Source: Verrucomicrobiia bacterium (GTDB lineage Bacteria; Verrucomicrobiota; Verrucomicrobiia; Palsa-1439). From it: a DNA stretch of 64,000 bases. Shown one piece after another: positions 45,898 through 54,642 of this stretch. The position numbers were made by a program, and so were the translations under genes. Numbering within the stretch: the stretch's first letter is position 1; the number at the start of each line of letters is the position of its first letter. The stretch lies in contig JAJVHY010000026.1 in assembly GCA_022072455.1 (NCBI GenBank), positions 1 to 64,000 of the forward strand, given 5' to 3'. The notes beneath the pieces were generated by a model. The model saw only the letters and a program-made list of their open reading frames with translations, had not been told where the DNA came from and searched no databases.

Positions 45898-47328
45898 TTA
45901 CTTCAACGGCAGCACCACAAACCGGCTCGCCTCCTGGTTTTTCACCAGCAACAAGGCTTTGTCTTTCGCGTCCTTCAGCCCTTTGCGGAATTCTTCCACA
46001 TTGGTTACCCGTTGCCGGTTGACTTCAACAATCAGGTCGCCGGTGCGCAGACCCGCTTCAGCGGCCGAACTGCCAGGCTCAACCTCGGCAATCATGACGC
46101 CAGTCTCTTTATCCAGACCCAGCGCTTGAGCTTGCCGGTCGGTTAGGGGTTCGACGGTCAACCCATAGTCAGTCTTGGTCTCGCTGCGCCGGTTGCCGCG
46201 GCGTTCCCGGGCGGGGCTGGCGTCGTCGTCCGGTAGTTCGCCGAGGGTGACCACCAATTTCTTTTCTTTGCCATCGCGCAGAACGACCACGTCAGTTTTT
46301 GCGCCGGGATCGGTGGCGGCGACACGATTGCGCAGGTTGCGGGTGTCCTCGACCGGTTGGCCGGCAAAGCGCACGATGACGTCGCCGGCTTGGATGCCGG
46401 CTTTTTCGGCGGGGGTGTCTTTGTTGACTTGGGCGACGATGGAACCTTTGGTCTGGCCCAGCTTGAACTGCTCGGCCAACGTGGGGGTGATGTCTTGAAT
46501 GATGACTCCGAGAAAGCCGCGGGTCACGTGACCGGATTTGACGAGGTCGCGGGTGATGCGTTTGGCCATGTTGACCGGGATGGCGAACCCGACGCCGGCG
46601 GATTGGCCGCTGGCGGAGATGATGGCGGTGTTGATGCCGATGACTTCGCCGCGCAGGTTGACAAGCGGGCCGCCGGAGTTGCCGCGATTGATGGCGGCAT
46701 CCGTTTGGAGGAAGTCTTCATAATTCCCACGGCGGCCATCCACTTGGCCGCGGCCTTTGGCGCTGATGATGCCGGCGGTGACGGTTTGCTCGAAGCCGAA
46801 CGGCGCGCCGATGGCCAACACCCATTCGCCCACGCGAAGCGCATCGGAATCGCCGAGCGCAGCGGGAGCCAGGTCGGCCGGGAGTTTGCCTTTGAGTTTG
46901 AGGACGGCGATGTCGGTGGCTGGATCGGTGCCGATGATTTCGGCGTCGAGGATGGTGCCGTCGGTGAACTTCACTTTCACGTCGTCAACGTCATCCACCA
47001 CATGGTTGTTGGTGAGGATGTGCCCCTCTTTGTCCAAAACCATGCCGGAGCCCATGCCGGTTTGTTTGAACTCGCGCGGGACTGACCGGCGCGGGCGCGC
47101 GGAGTCTTCCTCTTCAAAAAACCACTGGAATGGCGAGCCGTCGCTGAAGGGATGAAAGCGCGGAAGCTTGACGACTTTCTCGGAATAGATGGTCACAACG
47201 CTCGGGCGGACGCGTTCCGCGACATCGGCAAATGAGTCGCTAAAGGCTTGGAGCGGGGTGGGAGCGGCGGGCGTATTGCCGGCGATTGTGACCAAGGCGA
47301 GGACGGCGACCAATAATGTAGTTTTCAT
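45898..47328 (-). CDS. degQ: HtrA/DegP-type periplasmic serine protease
   Basis: The 476-residue protease has a signal peptide (residues 1-22), a trypsin-like domain with the triad His109 (TNNHVVDD), Asp139 (ATDIAVLK) and Ser218 (RGNSGGPL), and two PDZ domains (about 300-380 and 400-470). It degrades or chaperones misfolded envelope proteins. A long LA-loop region (HPFSDGSPFQWFFEEED) matches the family. The ATG at 47328 gives the signal; an upstream extension lacks one. It is divergent from the eRF1-like gene. Confidence 0.93.
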   Translation of the reverse strand: MKTTLLVAVLALVTIAGNTPAAPTPLQAFSDSFADVAERVRPSVVTIYSEKVVKLPRFHPFSDGSPFQWFFEEEDSARPRRSVPREFKQTGMGSGMVLDKEGHILTNNHVVDDVDDVKVKFTDGTILDAEIIGTDPATDIAVLKLKGKLPADLAPAALGDSDALRVGEWVLAIGAPFGFEQTVTAGIISAKGRGQVDGRRGNYEDFLQTDAAINRGNSGGPLVNLRGEVIGINTAIISASGQSAGVGFAIPVNMAKRITRDLVKSGHVTRGFLGVIIQDITPTLAEQFKLGQTKGSIVAQVNKDTPAEKAGIQAGDVIVRFAGQPVEDTRNLRNRVAATDPGAKTDVVVLRDGKEKKLVVTLGELPDDDASPARERRGNRRSETKTDYGLTVEPLTDRQAQALGLDKETGVMIAEVEPGSSAAEAGLRTGDLIVEVNRQRVTNVEEFRKGLKDAKDKALLLVKNQEASRFVVLPLK

Positions 47329-47422
47329 GGCTATCACATGCGACACCGGGAGGCGGGGGAGCGTTGAATGAAATTCAGTTTTGCATCCGTGACCGGTTTC
47401 TGGCATATTCGGGGTGTCGAGC

Positions 47423-47453
47423 TTGCCATGAGGCTGCAAACGACTCTTATAAT
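47423..47453 (+). promoter_or_regulatory. Predicted promoter of the eRF1-like gene
   Basis: A perfect TATAAT (47448-47453) is preceded by TTGCCA (47423-47428) with a 19-base spacer. The ATG follows 30 bases later with a GAGGAGG ribosome site between. The -10 and ribosome site are strong and the -35 spacing is long. Confidence 0.55.
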
Positions 47454-47482
47454 CCTGACTCATTCTCGAGGAGGTCTGCGTT

Positions 47483-48628
47483 ATGATCACCCGTCAGCAG
47501 GTCGAACAGTTGCTGTCCTTTCAGAACGGCCAATACCTGGTTACCAGTTGTTACCTGAATCTTGACCGCGCCAAGATGCCGGCGCAGATGGTCAAAATCA
47601 AAGTCAAAGATCTGCTGCAAGCCGCCCAGCAGCAGCTCGCCCAGAAAACCGGCAGCCACGCGCAGCGCGAATCCTTGCGCCGCGATTTCGCGGACATCGA
47701 GGCGTATGTCCTGCCGGAGATTGTCGCCAACCGGTTCAAAGCTGTCGCCATTTTTTCCTGCGCGGGTGAAAAATTCTGGCAGGCCTACGGTCTGCCGCGC
47801 ATGGTCCGCAACATCCTGATCGCTGACCATAATCCCTACATCCGCCCGCTGACCGCGATCCTGTCCGAATATCACCGGTACTGCGTCGCGGTGGTGGACC
47901 GGGCGCACGCGAAATTCTACGAAGTTTATCTCGGCGAAATCCTCGACCACGGCGGCGTCGATGACGAAATCCCGCGGCGCGTTCGCGAGGGCGGTTTGGG
48001 CGGTCGCGACGAACGCCACATCGAGCGCCGGCATGGCCACGCGATCCAGCATCATTACCGGACGGTGGCCGAGCAGTTGTTGCGCGTGTTCACGGGGGGG
48101 CGCTTCGATTGGCTGGTGCTCGGTGGACAACGCGAGCCGTTGCGGGAATTCAAGGACTACCTCCACCCAACCCTGCGGCGTCGCTGGGCGGGCGACTTCC
48201 ACGCCGACCCGACGCACGTCACGGTCCCGGAAATTCTCCAGCAAACGCTGGCCGTTGAGGAGCGCGTGGAGTGGGAACACGAACTCAAGCTCGCCGGCGA
48301 ATTGATCCAAAAAGCCGAAGCCGGCCAGCGGGCCGTCAAAGGACTCGGTGCGACGCTGACCGCCCTCGACCGGGGCGAGGCGCAGACGTTACTCGTCGAG
48401 GACGGGTTCGAGGTGCCGGGCTATGCGTGTTTTGCCTGCCACTTCGCCAGTCTCGAACAACAGTCCTGTCCCCATTGCGGCAAGCCGGTCGAACCGTGCG
48501 CGGATGTGGTGGACGAGGCGATTGAACTGGCGCTGCAACGCAATTGTCAGGTCGAGCACCTCCAAGGCCCGACGCCATTGCGCGAAGGCGGCCGCATCGG
48601 CGCATTGCTGCGCTACCAGACAGCCTGA
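47483..48628 (+). CDS. Bacterial archaeo-eukaryotic release factor-like protein (baeRF)
   Basis: The 381-residue protein has the three-part layout of bacterial eRF1 homologues: an N-terminal alpha/beta domain (QLLSFQNGQYLVTSCYLNL), an eRF1 domain-2/3-like core (YCVAVVDRAHAKFYEVYLGE, FDWLVLGGQRE, VEEAIELA-like end) and an inserted zinc ribbon (CFACHFASLEQQSCPHCG). The stop-codon and GGQ motifs of true release factors are not recognisable; GGQRE occurs but in a different context. A role in ribosome rescue or stress is proposed for such families, not proven. It has its own good promoter. Confidence 0.75.
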   Translation: MITRQQVEQLLSFQNGQYLVTSCYLNLDRAKMPAQMVKIKVKDLLQAAQQQLAQKTGSHAQRESLRRDFADIEAYVLPEIVANRFKAVAIFSCAGEKFWQAYGLPRMVRNILIADHNPYIRPLTAILSEYHRYCVAVVDRAHAKFYEVYLGEILDHGGVDDEIPRRVREGGLGGRDERHIERRHGHAIQHHYRTVAEQLLRVFTGGRFDWLVLGGQREPLREFKDYLHPTLRRRWAGDFHADPTHVTVPEILQQTLAVEERVEWEHELKLAGELIQKAEAGQRAVKGLGATLTALDRGEAQTLLVEDGFEVPGYACFACHFASLEQQSCPHCGKPVEPCADVVDEAIELALQRNCQVEHLQGPTPLREGGRIGALLRYQTA

Positions 48629-48686
48629 TTTTCGATTGAACCGACCGGTCTGACACCGTATAGTGCCCACCAGTAACGGAGGCAGC

Positions 48687-48956
48687 ATGGCGTCATTTTC
48701 CAACAAATACACCGACAACATCCTCGGCAGGTTCTACGTGGACGACCAGTGCATTGATTGCGATCTCTGCCGCGAAACCGCGCCCGACAACTTCACCCGC
48801 AACGAAGACGGCGGCTACAGCTTCGTCTACAAACAGCCCGTCTCACCGGCGGAAGAAGCCCTCTGCAAAGAAGCCATGGAAGGCTGTCCTGTCGAAGCCA
48901 TCGGCAATGACGGCGCCACGCAACCCGTCGCCTCCCAAACCCAAGAAGCCAAGTGA
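48687..48956 (+). CDS. Ferredoxin, single [4Fe-4S] type
   Basis: The 89-residue protein has CIDCDLC and a distant CP (EGCPVEAIG), the ligand set for one [4Fe-4S] cluster, with the YVDDQCIDCDLCRETAPDNF context typical of small ferredoxins. The tail is degenerate. AACGGAGG lies 4 bases before the ATG (48687). A GTG at 48663 would add 8 residues and is less likely. Its end overlaps the DciA-like start (GTGA). Confidence 0.88.
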   Translation: MASFSNKYTDNILGRFYVDDQCIDCDLCRETAPDNFTRNEDGGYSFVYKQPVSPAEEALCKEAMEGCPVEAIGNDGATQPVASQTQEAK

Positions 48957-49309
48957 CGCCCGCCCTGCGAACGCAGGTACTCCGCGAATGGCAGCCGTGG
49001 TCGGCCCCACCGGCGCTGACCAAACCCGCGCCCGCGCTCGACCAACTCGTTCCCGGCGTGATGAAACGTCTCGGCATCGAACAGCGGCTCTACGAAGCGC
49101 AAGTTTTCCACCAATGGTCACAAATCGTCGGCACCGAAGTTGCCAAGCACGCGCAGCCGGTCAGTCTCACCAATAAGCTGTTGCGAGTCTCCATTGATCA
49201 TCCCGTCTGGCATCAACAACTTTTACCTCTCAAGCCGCTCATTCTCCAAAAAGTTCGCGACCGCATCGGCAAAGCTGCCGTCCGCGACATTGTCTTCCGC
49301 ATCGGCTAA
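48953..49309 (+). CDS. DUF721/DciA-like protein
   Basis: The 118-residue protein matches DUF721: LVPGVMKRLGIEQRLYEAQV, WSQIVGTEVAKHAQPVSL and LLRVSIDHPVWHQQLLPLK, then VRDIVFRIG. DciA proteins of this family load the replicative helicase DnaB in most bacteria that lack DnaC. The GTG start overlaps the ferredoxin stop by 4 bases. The next gene begins at its last base. Confidence 0.8.
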   Translation: MTPALRTQVLREWQPWSAPPALTKPAPALDQLVPGVMKRLGIEQRLYEAQVFHQWSQIVGTEVAKHAQPVSLTNKLLRVSIDHPVWHQQLLPLKPLILQKVRDRIGKAAVRDIVFRIG

Positions 49310-50265
49310 TGCGCCGCTTCGCATTTTTCCTTCTCTGCGCCTGCCCGGTCTTCGCGCTTGACGTTCCTTTCATCGCCCAAAAGCCCGGTCAATGCGGTCC
49401 CGCTGCCCTCGCGATGCTCGCCAACTTCCACGGTCACAAAATCACGCAAGAAGAAATCGCCGCTGCTATCTACTTGCCTGATATCCATGGGACCCTGACC
49501 ACGGACCTCGCTGACTACGCCAAAAAGTTCGGTCTCTGGGTCCGCCAATACCGCGGCACCCAAGCCGACCTCCGCCAAAAAATCGCCGCCGGCATCCCGC
49601 TGCTCGTCCTCGGAAAATTCGGCGACCGGCCCCATTACTTCCTCGTCCTCGACTTCGACGATTTTGCCAAAACCGTCACCGTCCACTCCGACCAACGCGC
49701 CCGCCACGCCATGACCCAGGAACAATTCTGGCGCGTCTGGGACCGCGCCGACCGCTGGACACTCCTCGTCTGCCCCCCCGGCATAGCCACTTGGTCACTC
49801 TCGGCCGCCGAACACAACGACCTCGGCGTCTTCCTTGAACGCTTGGGAAAATTCCCCGCCGCCGCCGGCAATTACCGCCGCGCCGCCGAACTCGCCCCAA
49901 CCAATTCCTATTATTTGATGAACCTTGGCAACGCGTTGATGAAACAAGAACTACCTGCTGAAGCCGCCACCGCCTACCGGCAAGCCCTCCAAGTCGAACC
50001 CGACAACGCCGACGCCATGAACAATCTCGCCCACGCCTATCTCACCTTGAACGCCAACCTCGACGAAGCCGTCGCGCTTTGTGAACGCGCCGTCAAACTC
50101 CGGCCGGGTCACCGGGCGTACTACCTCGACACCCTCGGTCACATTCTGCTAAAACAAGGCCGGGTCGCCGAAGCCGGTAAAACATTTGAAAAAGCCCTTG
50201 CAGCCACGACCGACCGGCAAAGCGCGTTGCGCGAAAAAATCCGGCAAGCCATGCCCAAACAATGA
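49309..50265 (+). CDS. C39-like cysteine peptidase with TPR repeats
   Basis: The 318-residue protein has a short signal (MRRFAFFLLCACPVFA), a C39-like papain fold (residues 20-150) with QCGPAALAML (catalytic Cys), a HYFLVLD His and a downstream Asp. TPR repeats follow at about 165-300 (NDLGVFLERLGKFPAAAGNY, MNLGNALMKQELPAEAATAY, MNNLAHAYLTL). C39 peptidases often trim bacteriocin leaders, but such C39-TPR proteins occur without bacteriocins. The substrate is unknown. Its stop overlaps the deaminase start by 4 bases. Confidence 0.8.
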   Translation: MRRFAFFLLCACPVFALDVPFIAQKPGQCGPAALAMLANFHGHKITQEEIAAAIYLPDIHGTLTTDLADYAKKFGLWVRQYRGTQADLRQKIAAGIPLLVLGKFGDRPHYFLVLDFDDFAKTVTVHSDQRARHAMTQEQFWRVWDRADRWTLLVCPPGIATWSLSAAEHNDLGVFLERLGKFPAAAGNYRRAAELAPTNSYYLMNLGNALMKQELPAEAATAYRQALQVEPDNADAMNNLAHAYLTLNANLDEAVALCERAVKLRPGHRAYYLDTLGHILLKQGRVAEAGKTFEKALAATTDRQSALREKIRQAMPKQ

Positions 50266-50729
50266 ACTCTGATTTCATGAAAGAAGCCGTCCGGCTTGCC
50301 GTCGAAACCATGCACGCCGGCAAAGGCGGCCCATTCGGTGCCGTCATCGTTCGCGCGGGTCAGATCGTTGGTCGCGGCGCCAACCAAGTCCTCGGCACCA
50401 ATGACCCGACCGCCCACGCCGAAGTCACCGCCATCCGCAATGCCAGCCGCGAACTGCAGCAATTTCACCTCAAAGGCTGCGAGATTTACACGAGCTGCGA
50501 ACCCTGTCCGATGTGTCTCGGCGCGATTTACTGGGCACAACTCGACAAGATTTACTACGCTCTCTCCCGGCAAGACGCCGCCGCGATGGGCTTTTCCGAT
50601 GAATTCCTCTACACGGAATTGGTGAAGTCACTCGACCAACGCACGATTCCGATTCAACGCGCCCCCGACAGCGGCGCGCGCGCCGCGTTGGAAGAATGGA
50701 ATCGGAAGACCGACCGGACGCTGTACTAG
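50262..50729 (+). CDS. guaD: Guanine deaminase (GuaD-type nucleoside deaminase)
   Basis: The 155-residue zinc enzyme has HAE (His52, catalytic Glu54) in DPTAHAEVTAIR and SCEPCPMCLGAIYWA (Cys82, Cys85). The DPTAHAEVTAIRNA and GFSDEFLY segments and the C-terminal tail match Bacillus GuaD more closely than TadA or cytidine deaminases. It converts guanine to xanthine. The ATG overlaps the upstream stop (ATGA). Confidence 0.87.
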   Translation: MNSDFMKEAVRLAVETMHAGKGGPFGAVIVRAGQIVGRGANQVLGTNDPTAHAEVTAIRNASRELQQFHLKGCEIYTSCEPCPMCLGAIYWAQLDKIYYALSRQDAAAMGFSDEFLYTELVKSLDQRTIPIQRAPDSGARAALEEWNRKTDRTLY

Positions 50730-50774
50730 CGGCTCAGACCGGCTTGTGTTACAAATACCGTCACGGGTCACGAA

Positions 50775-53700
50775 ATGCGCAATTTCCTCATGGCTGGGGC
50801 GCTCTTGCTTTCGGTGAGCGGTGCCTTTGCCTTCCATGAACCAGCCACTCCGCCACTGCCCAATTTCGATCTTCGCGTGGCGCCGAATGAACGCCGGCAG
50901 ATCTACACCCCGACCGGCTTTCAGCCCGGCCCTCCGGTAGATCCGCTGGCCCTCGGCGACGCCCGCTTGAAATGCGATTACACCAGTCCGCACAGCCAGA
51001 TGCGGACGAAGGTGTGGCAGCAGGTGGTGGATGGCATTCCGGTCTTCGGTGGCGTGCTGGTGATGCACACCACGAAGCATGGCGAGTTGGTGGGGCAGCA
51101 AAGCCGGTTCGTCCCGAATCCCGGCAACCTCCAAGCCAAACCCAAGTTGCCGGCAGCGCAGGCCGTGGTCGTTGCGACGAACAACGTCGGTGCAGCCATC
51201 AGTGAGCCGACGACCCGCTTGGTTTGGTTGCCGGCTGATCAACTGACGTTGTGCTGGGAAGTGATCGTGACCGGTCGCGAGACATACCGGCTGGTGGTGG
51301 ACGCGACCACGGGCAAGATATGGGTCCGGCAATGCCTGACCGAATATTTCACGGACGCGACTTACCGGGTGTTCACCGCCGACAGTCCCGCGCCGTTCTC
51401 ACCCGGCCACACGACACCCTCGACCAACCAGCCGGCCACCGTGGCGCGCAGTCTGGTGACACTGAGCGCGTTGTCATCGAACGCGTCGCCGAACGGCTGG
51501 ATCAACGACGGCGACAACACCACGCTCGGCAACAATGTGGACGCGCACCTCGACCGCAACGCCAACGACTCCGCCGATCCCGGCTCGCGTCCACCGGGCA
51601 ACCCGGCGCGGACGTTTGATTTCGCGGTCAATCTCGCCGCTGCGCCGGTCACTTACACCAACGCGAGCGTCGTGTGCGTGTTCTACTGGTGCAATTGGAT
51701 GCACGACAAACTTTACAACCTCGGCTTCACCGAAGCCGCCGGCAATTTCCAGACCGACAACTTCGGCCGGGGTGGTCTCAGTGATGACGCGGTGCAGGCA
51801 GATGTGCAGGATGGTGGCGGTTTCAACAACGCCAACTTCACCACGCCGCTCGATGGGACAGCGCCGCGGATGCAGATGTTTTTGTGGAACAGCATGACTC
51901 CGAACCGCGACGGCGCGTTCGACGCCGAGATCATCCTCCACGAATACACGCACGGCCTGAGCAACCGGCGCGTCGGCGGCGGCGTGGGCATCACACAACC
52001 GCAGAGTCGCGGCATGGGTGAAGGCTGGTCGGATTTCTTCGCGCTCGCGTTGTTGAGTGAACCTGCCGACAACGTGGACGGCAACTACGCGTTCGCGGCC
52101 TACGTCACTCAGAATTATTACTGGGGCATCCGCCGGTACCCCTATACGACCGACCTCAACAAAAACCCGCTCACGTTCAAAGACATTGACCTCCTGCAAA
52201 TCGAGCATCATCCCGGCATTCCGAAGAATCCCGGCGTCGGCGTCGCGGCTGCCGACGTGCACCGGCAAGGCGAAGTCTGGGCCAGCGCGTTGTGGGAGGC
52301 GCGCGCCAATCTGATTCGCAAACACGGCGCGGCAACCGGCAACCAGTTGATGCTGCAACTCGTCTGCGATGCGATGAGCATCACGCCCGCCAATCCCACA
52401 TTCGTCGAAGGCCGCGACGCAATCCTGCAAGCCGACTTTGTGCTGACCGGCGGCGCGAACGCGAAAGAACTCTGGGCTGGTTTCGCAAAACGCGGACTGG
52501 GTTGGAGCGCAGTGGCGTCGGCCAGTTCGACCGTGCTTGGCGTGGTCGAGACGTTCGACGTGCCGGATGATTTGCAGATCACGCCAGTGACCGGCGGCGC
52601 ACTCAACTACGCACCCGCCGATATGGCGTTCGTGCCGGGCTGCACGAACTACACGCTCTTGAATACCGGCAGCGCGACGCTGAACTGGACGGCGTCCAAA
52701 TCACAGACGTGGCTCGAGGTCACGCCGACCAGCGGAACGTTGACGGCCGGCGCGACGACGACGGTGGCTGTCTGCATCAATGCCGGTGCGAATACGTTGC
52801 CGGTGGGGTTCTATTATGACTCGGTGATCTTCACCAACACGACCACCGGCGTGCCGCAATACCGGGGCGCGCAGTTGTGCGTGCAGGCGTTTGCCGGGTT
52901 GCCGTTCACGGAAGGGTTTGAGAGCGGCGCGTTCAGTAGTTACTGGACGATTACCGGCTCATACCAATTCCGGACCATCCTCACCAACGCGTACTCGCCC
53001 CACGGCGGCAGCCGGCAGCTGACGATGGACACGAGTATCAACGCCTTGGCAGCGCGTAATGAAGCCACACTCGGCATCAACCTCGCCGGCTACACGAACG
53101 TCGTGTTGAGTTTCTGGGCGAAAAGTTTTGGGGACGAGTCAAACGGCCCACCTACCGCGCCGTTCGTCAACCACGCGGATTTCGACGGCGTCGCCATCAG
53201 CAACGACGGCGCGACGTGGTGGGAAATCCAGAGCTTGCGCGGATTGACGACCGGCGTGTGGACGCAATTCGTGGTCAATCTCAACAACGTGCCGGTTGGC
53301 TACAGCGGGACCTGGCGCATCCGGTTCAATCAGTACGACAATTTCGGGATTACCGGCGCAGATCCGGACGGGATCGCGATTGATGACATCAGCATTACCG
53401 GCGCGCTGTTCGACACCGATGGCGATGGGTTGCCGGATTGGTGGGAGCAGACCTATTTCATGCATCCGACCAATGCTGTGGCCGGGGAGGACGGCGATGG
53501 CGACGGGTTGAGCAATCTGGAGGAATTCCTGGCCGGCACTGTACCGACCAGTGCTGCCAGCGCATTTCGTATCACCAGTGTGGCCGGCTTCACGGTCACG
53601 TGGAGTTGTGGCGAGAACCGAACGTACCAAGTGCTTTACGCGCCTGCGCCCGGCGGTCCGTGGTTGGAGGATTTGCCGGCTTCGGAAGTGACCACCACGT

Positions 53701-53786
53701 CCGGCGAAACCATCAAGAGCTACACCGACCCAACCGCCAGTGCTGCGGACCGGCGGTTCTATAAAATCAGGCTGGTCGTGCCCTGA
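50775..53786 (+). CDS. Secreted M36 (fungalysin) metallopeptidase with C-terminal calcium-repeat tail
   Basis: The 1,003-residue protein has a signal peptide (MRNFLMAGALLLSVSGAFAF), a FTP/PepSY-like propeptide (about 40-190) and an M36 catalytic domain with HEYTH (zinc ligands His389 and His393, catalytic Glu390) and downstream GEGWSDFFAL with the third ligand Glu. After it come a BACON/Ig-like domain (about 605-705) and a jelly-roll-like region. The tail GLPDWWEQTYFMHPTN then DGDGDGLSNLEEFLAGT is a thrombospondin-3-like calcium repeat common in secreted Verrucomicrobia proteins. It likely degrades protein outside the cell. Confidence 0.9.
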   Translation: MRNFLMAGALLLSVSGAFAFHEPATPPLPNFDLRVAPNERRQIYTPTGFQPGPPVDPLALGDARLKCDYTSPHSQMRTKVWQQVVDGIPVFGGVLVMHTTKHGELVGQQSRFVPNPGNLQAKPKLPAAQAVVVATNNVGAAISEPTTRLVWLPADQLTLCWEVIVTGRETYRLVVDATTGKIWVRQCLTEYFTDATYRVFTADSPAPFSPGHTTPSTNQPATVARSLVTLSALSSNASPNGWINDGDNTTLGNNVDAHLDRNANDSADPGSRPPGNPARTFDFAVNLAAAPVTYTNASVVCVFYWCNWMHDKLYNLGFTEAAGNFQTDNFGRGGLSDDAVQADVQDGGGFNNANFTTPLDGTAPRMQMFLWNSMTPNRDGAFDAEIILHEYTHGLSNRRVGGGVGITQPQSRGMGEGWSDFFALALLSEPADNVDGNYAFAAYVTQNYYWGIRRYPYTTDLNKNPLTFKDIDLLQIEHHPGIPKNPGVGVAAADVHRQGEVWASALWEARANLIRKHGAATGNQLMLQLVCDAMSITPANPTFVEGRDAILQADFVLTGGANAKELWAGFAKRGLGWSAVASASSTVLGVVETFDVPDDLQITPVTGGALNYAPADMAFVPGCTNYTLLNTGSATLNWTASKSQTWLEVTPTSGTLTAGATTTVAVCINAGANTLPVGFYYDSVIFTNTTTGVPQYRGAQLCVQAFAGLPFTEGFESGAFSSYWTITGSYQFRTILTNAYSPHGGSRQLTMDTSINALAARNEATLGINLAGYTNVVLSFWAKSFGDESNGPPTAPFVNHADFDGVAISNDGATWWEIQSLRGLTTGVWTQFVVNLNNVPVGYSGTWRIRFNQYDNFGITGADPDGIAIDDISITGALFDTDGDGLPDWWEQTYFMHPTNAVAGEDGDGDGLSNLEEFLAGTVPTSAASAFRITSVAGFTVTWSCGENRTYQVLYAPAPGGPWLEDLPASEVTTTSGETIKSYTDPTASAADRRFYKIRLVVP

Positions 53787-54609
53787 TGCGTTCGGCGTAA
53801 AACAGATACTGCTGCGCCCAGCCGGCATACGGGCCGAAGTGTGCCCGGATTTTCGGGGGGGTCAGCTTGCGCCGGGGAAACAGCCGCTTCAACGACCGTT
53901 GCACGTGGACATCAATCGGAAACGCTTCGTGATGTCCGCATGAAAACAGCAACGTGCAATTCGCGATCTTCTCCCCGACACCGGGGATCTTCAGCAATTC
54001 TTCCAGTGCCCGCCCATATTCCATCGCCGGTAACTCCGCGAGGCGGACGGCGCCGCTTTCCACCATTCGTGCCGCGGCGAGCAGGTATTTGGCGCGAAAC
54101 CCGAGTTTACACGCCGCCAGTGCCGGCAACTCGGCGCGTGCGACGCGTTCCACCGCCGGAAACGCGCCGTTCTCGCCCAGCCGTTCCGCCAAGTGCGCCA
54201 CGATTTGCCGGATCTGGACGATTTGTTTCGTCGAACTTGCGATAAACGACGCCAGCGTCTCCCATGGTTCTTGTCGGAGAACGCGCAGCCCCCAATGGGC
54301 TTCCACGGCTTGTTGCAAGGCTGCATCTTGGGGAAAACTGGCGACAATCGCCGGCAGAGAGAGGTCGAGTGTGAGGTAGTCGTGTAGCCGCGAGTCTGCT
54401 CGCGGCTCCGGTAGCGGGTTGGGCTGGCCGCGAGCAGGCCCGCGGCTACATTGCCATTCCAGATTGTTCCCGTCCTGTCGCAACCGCCAGACTTCGTTCC
54501 AAACCACCCCGGTATACCAGCCATCCGCGTCCCGCGACCAACGGAATGCTTGGCCACATTCGAGCGTCGCGGCCAGATTGAAATCTGTGACGTTGATTCG
54601 CTGGGTCAT
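53767..54609 (-). CDS. ogg: OGG1-like 8-oxoguanine DNA glycosylase
   Basis: The 280-residue protein has the OGG N-domain (FNLAATLECGQAFRW), a helix-hairpin-helix with the catalytic lysine (LLKIPGVGEKIANCTLLF) and a downstream catalytic Asp (FPIDVHVQRSLKRL). It removes 8-oxoguanine and nicks DNA. Residues 53-77 (QCSRGPARGQPNPLPEPRAD) come from an in-frame palindromic insertion within the N-domain. The frame and catalytic core stay intact. AlkA-type activity is a less likely alternative. Its end overlaps the M36 gene by 20 bases (convergent). Confidence 0.85.
   Translation of the reverse strand: MTQRINVTDFNLAATLECGQAFRWSRDADGWYTGVVWNEVWRLRQDGNNLEWQCSRGPARGQPNPLPEPRADSRLHDYLTLDLSLPAIVASFPQDAALQQAVEAHWGLRVLRQEPWETLASFIASSTKQIVQIRQIVAHLAERLGENGAFPAVERVARAELPALAACKLGFRAKYLLAAARMVESGAVRLAELPAMEYGRALEELLKIPGVGEKIANCTLLFSCGHHEAFPIDVHVQRSLKRLFPRRKLTPPKIRAHFGPYAGWAQQYLFYAERIRARPA
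54383..54450. repeat. Palindromic two-hairpin repeat inserted in the ogg gene
   Basis: Arms 54383-54406 and 54427-54450 (outer TGTAGCCGCG) pair over 24 bp with 2 mismatches, and the left arm folds on itself (GCCGCGAG-TCTG-CTCGCGGC). The spacer is 20 bases. It is coding on the minus strand without breaking the frame. Confidence 0.85.
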
Positions 54610-54642
54610 CTTTGGTAGAAGCTCGCGCGGGGAACCCTAGAG

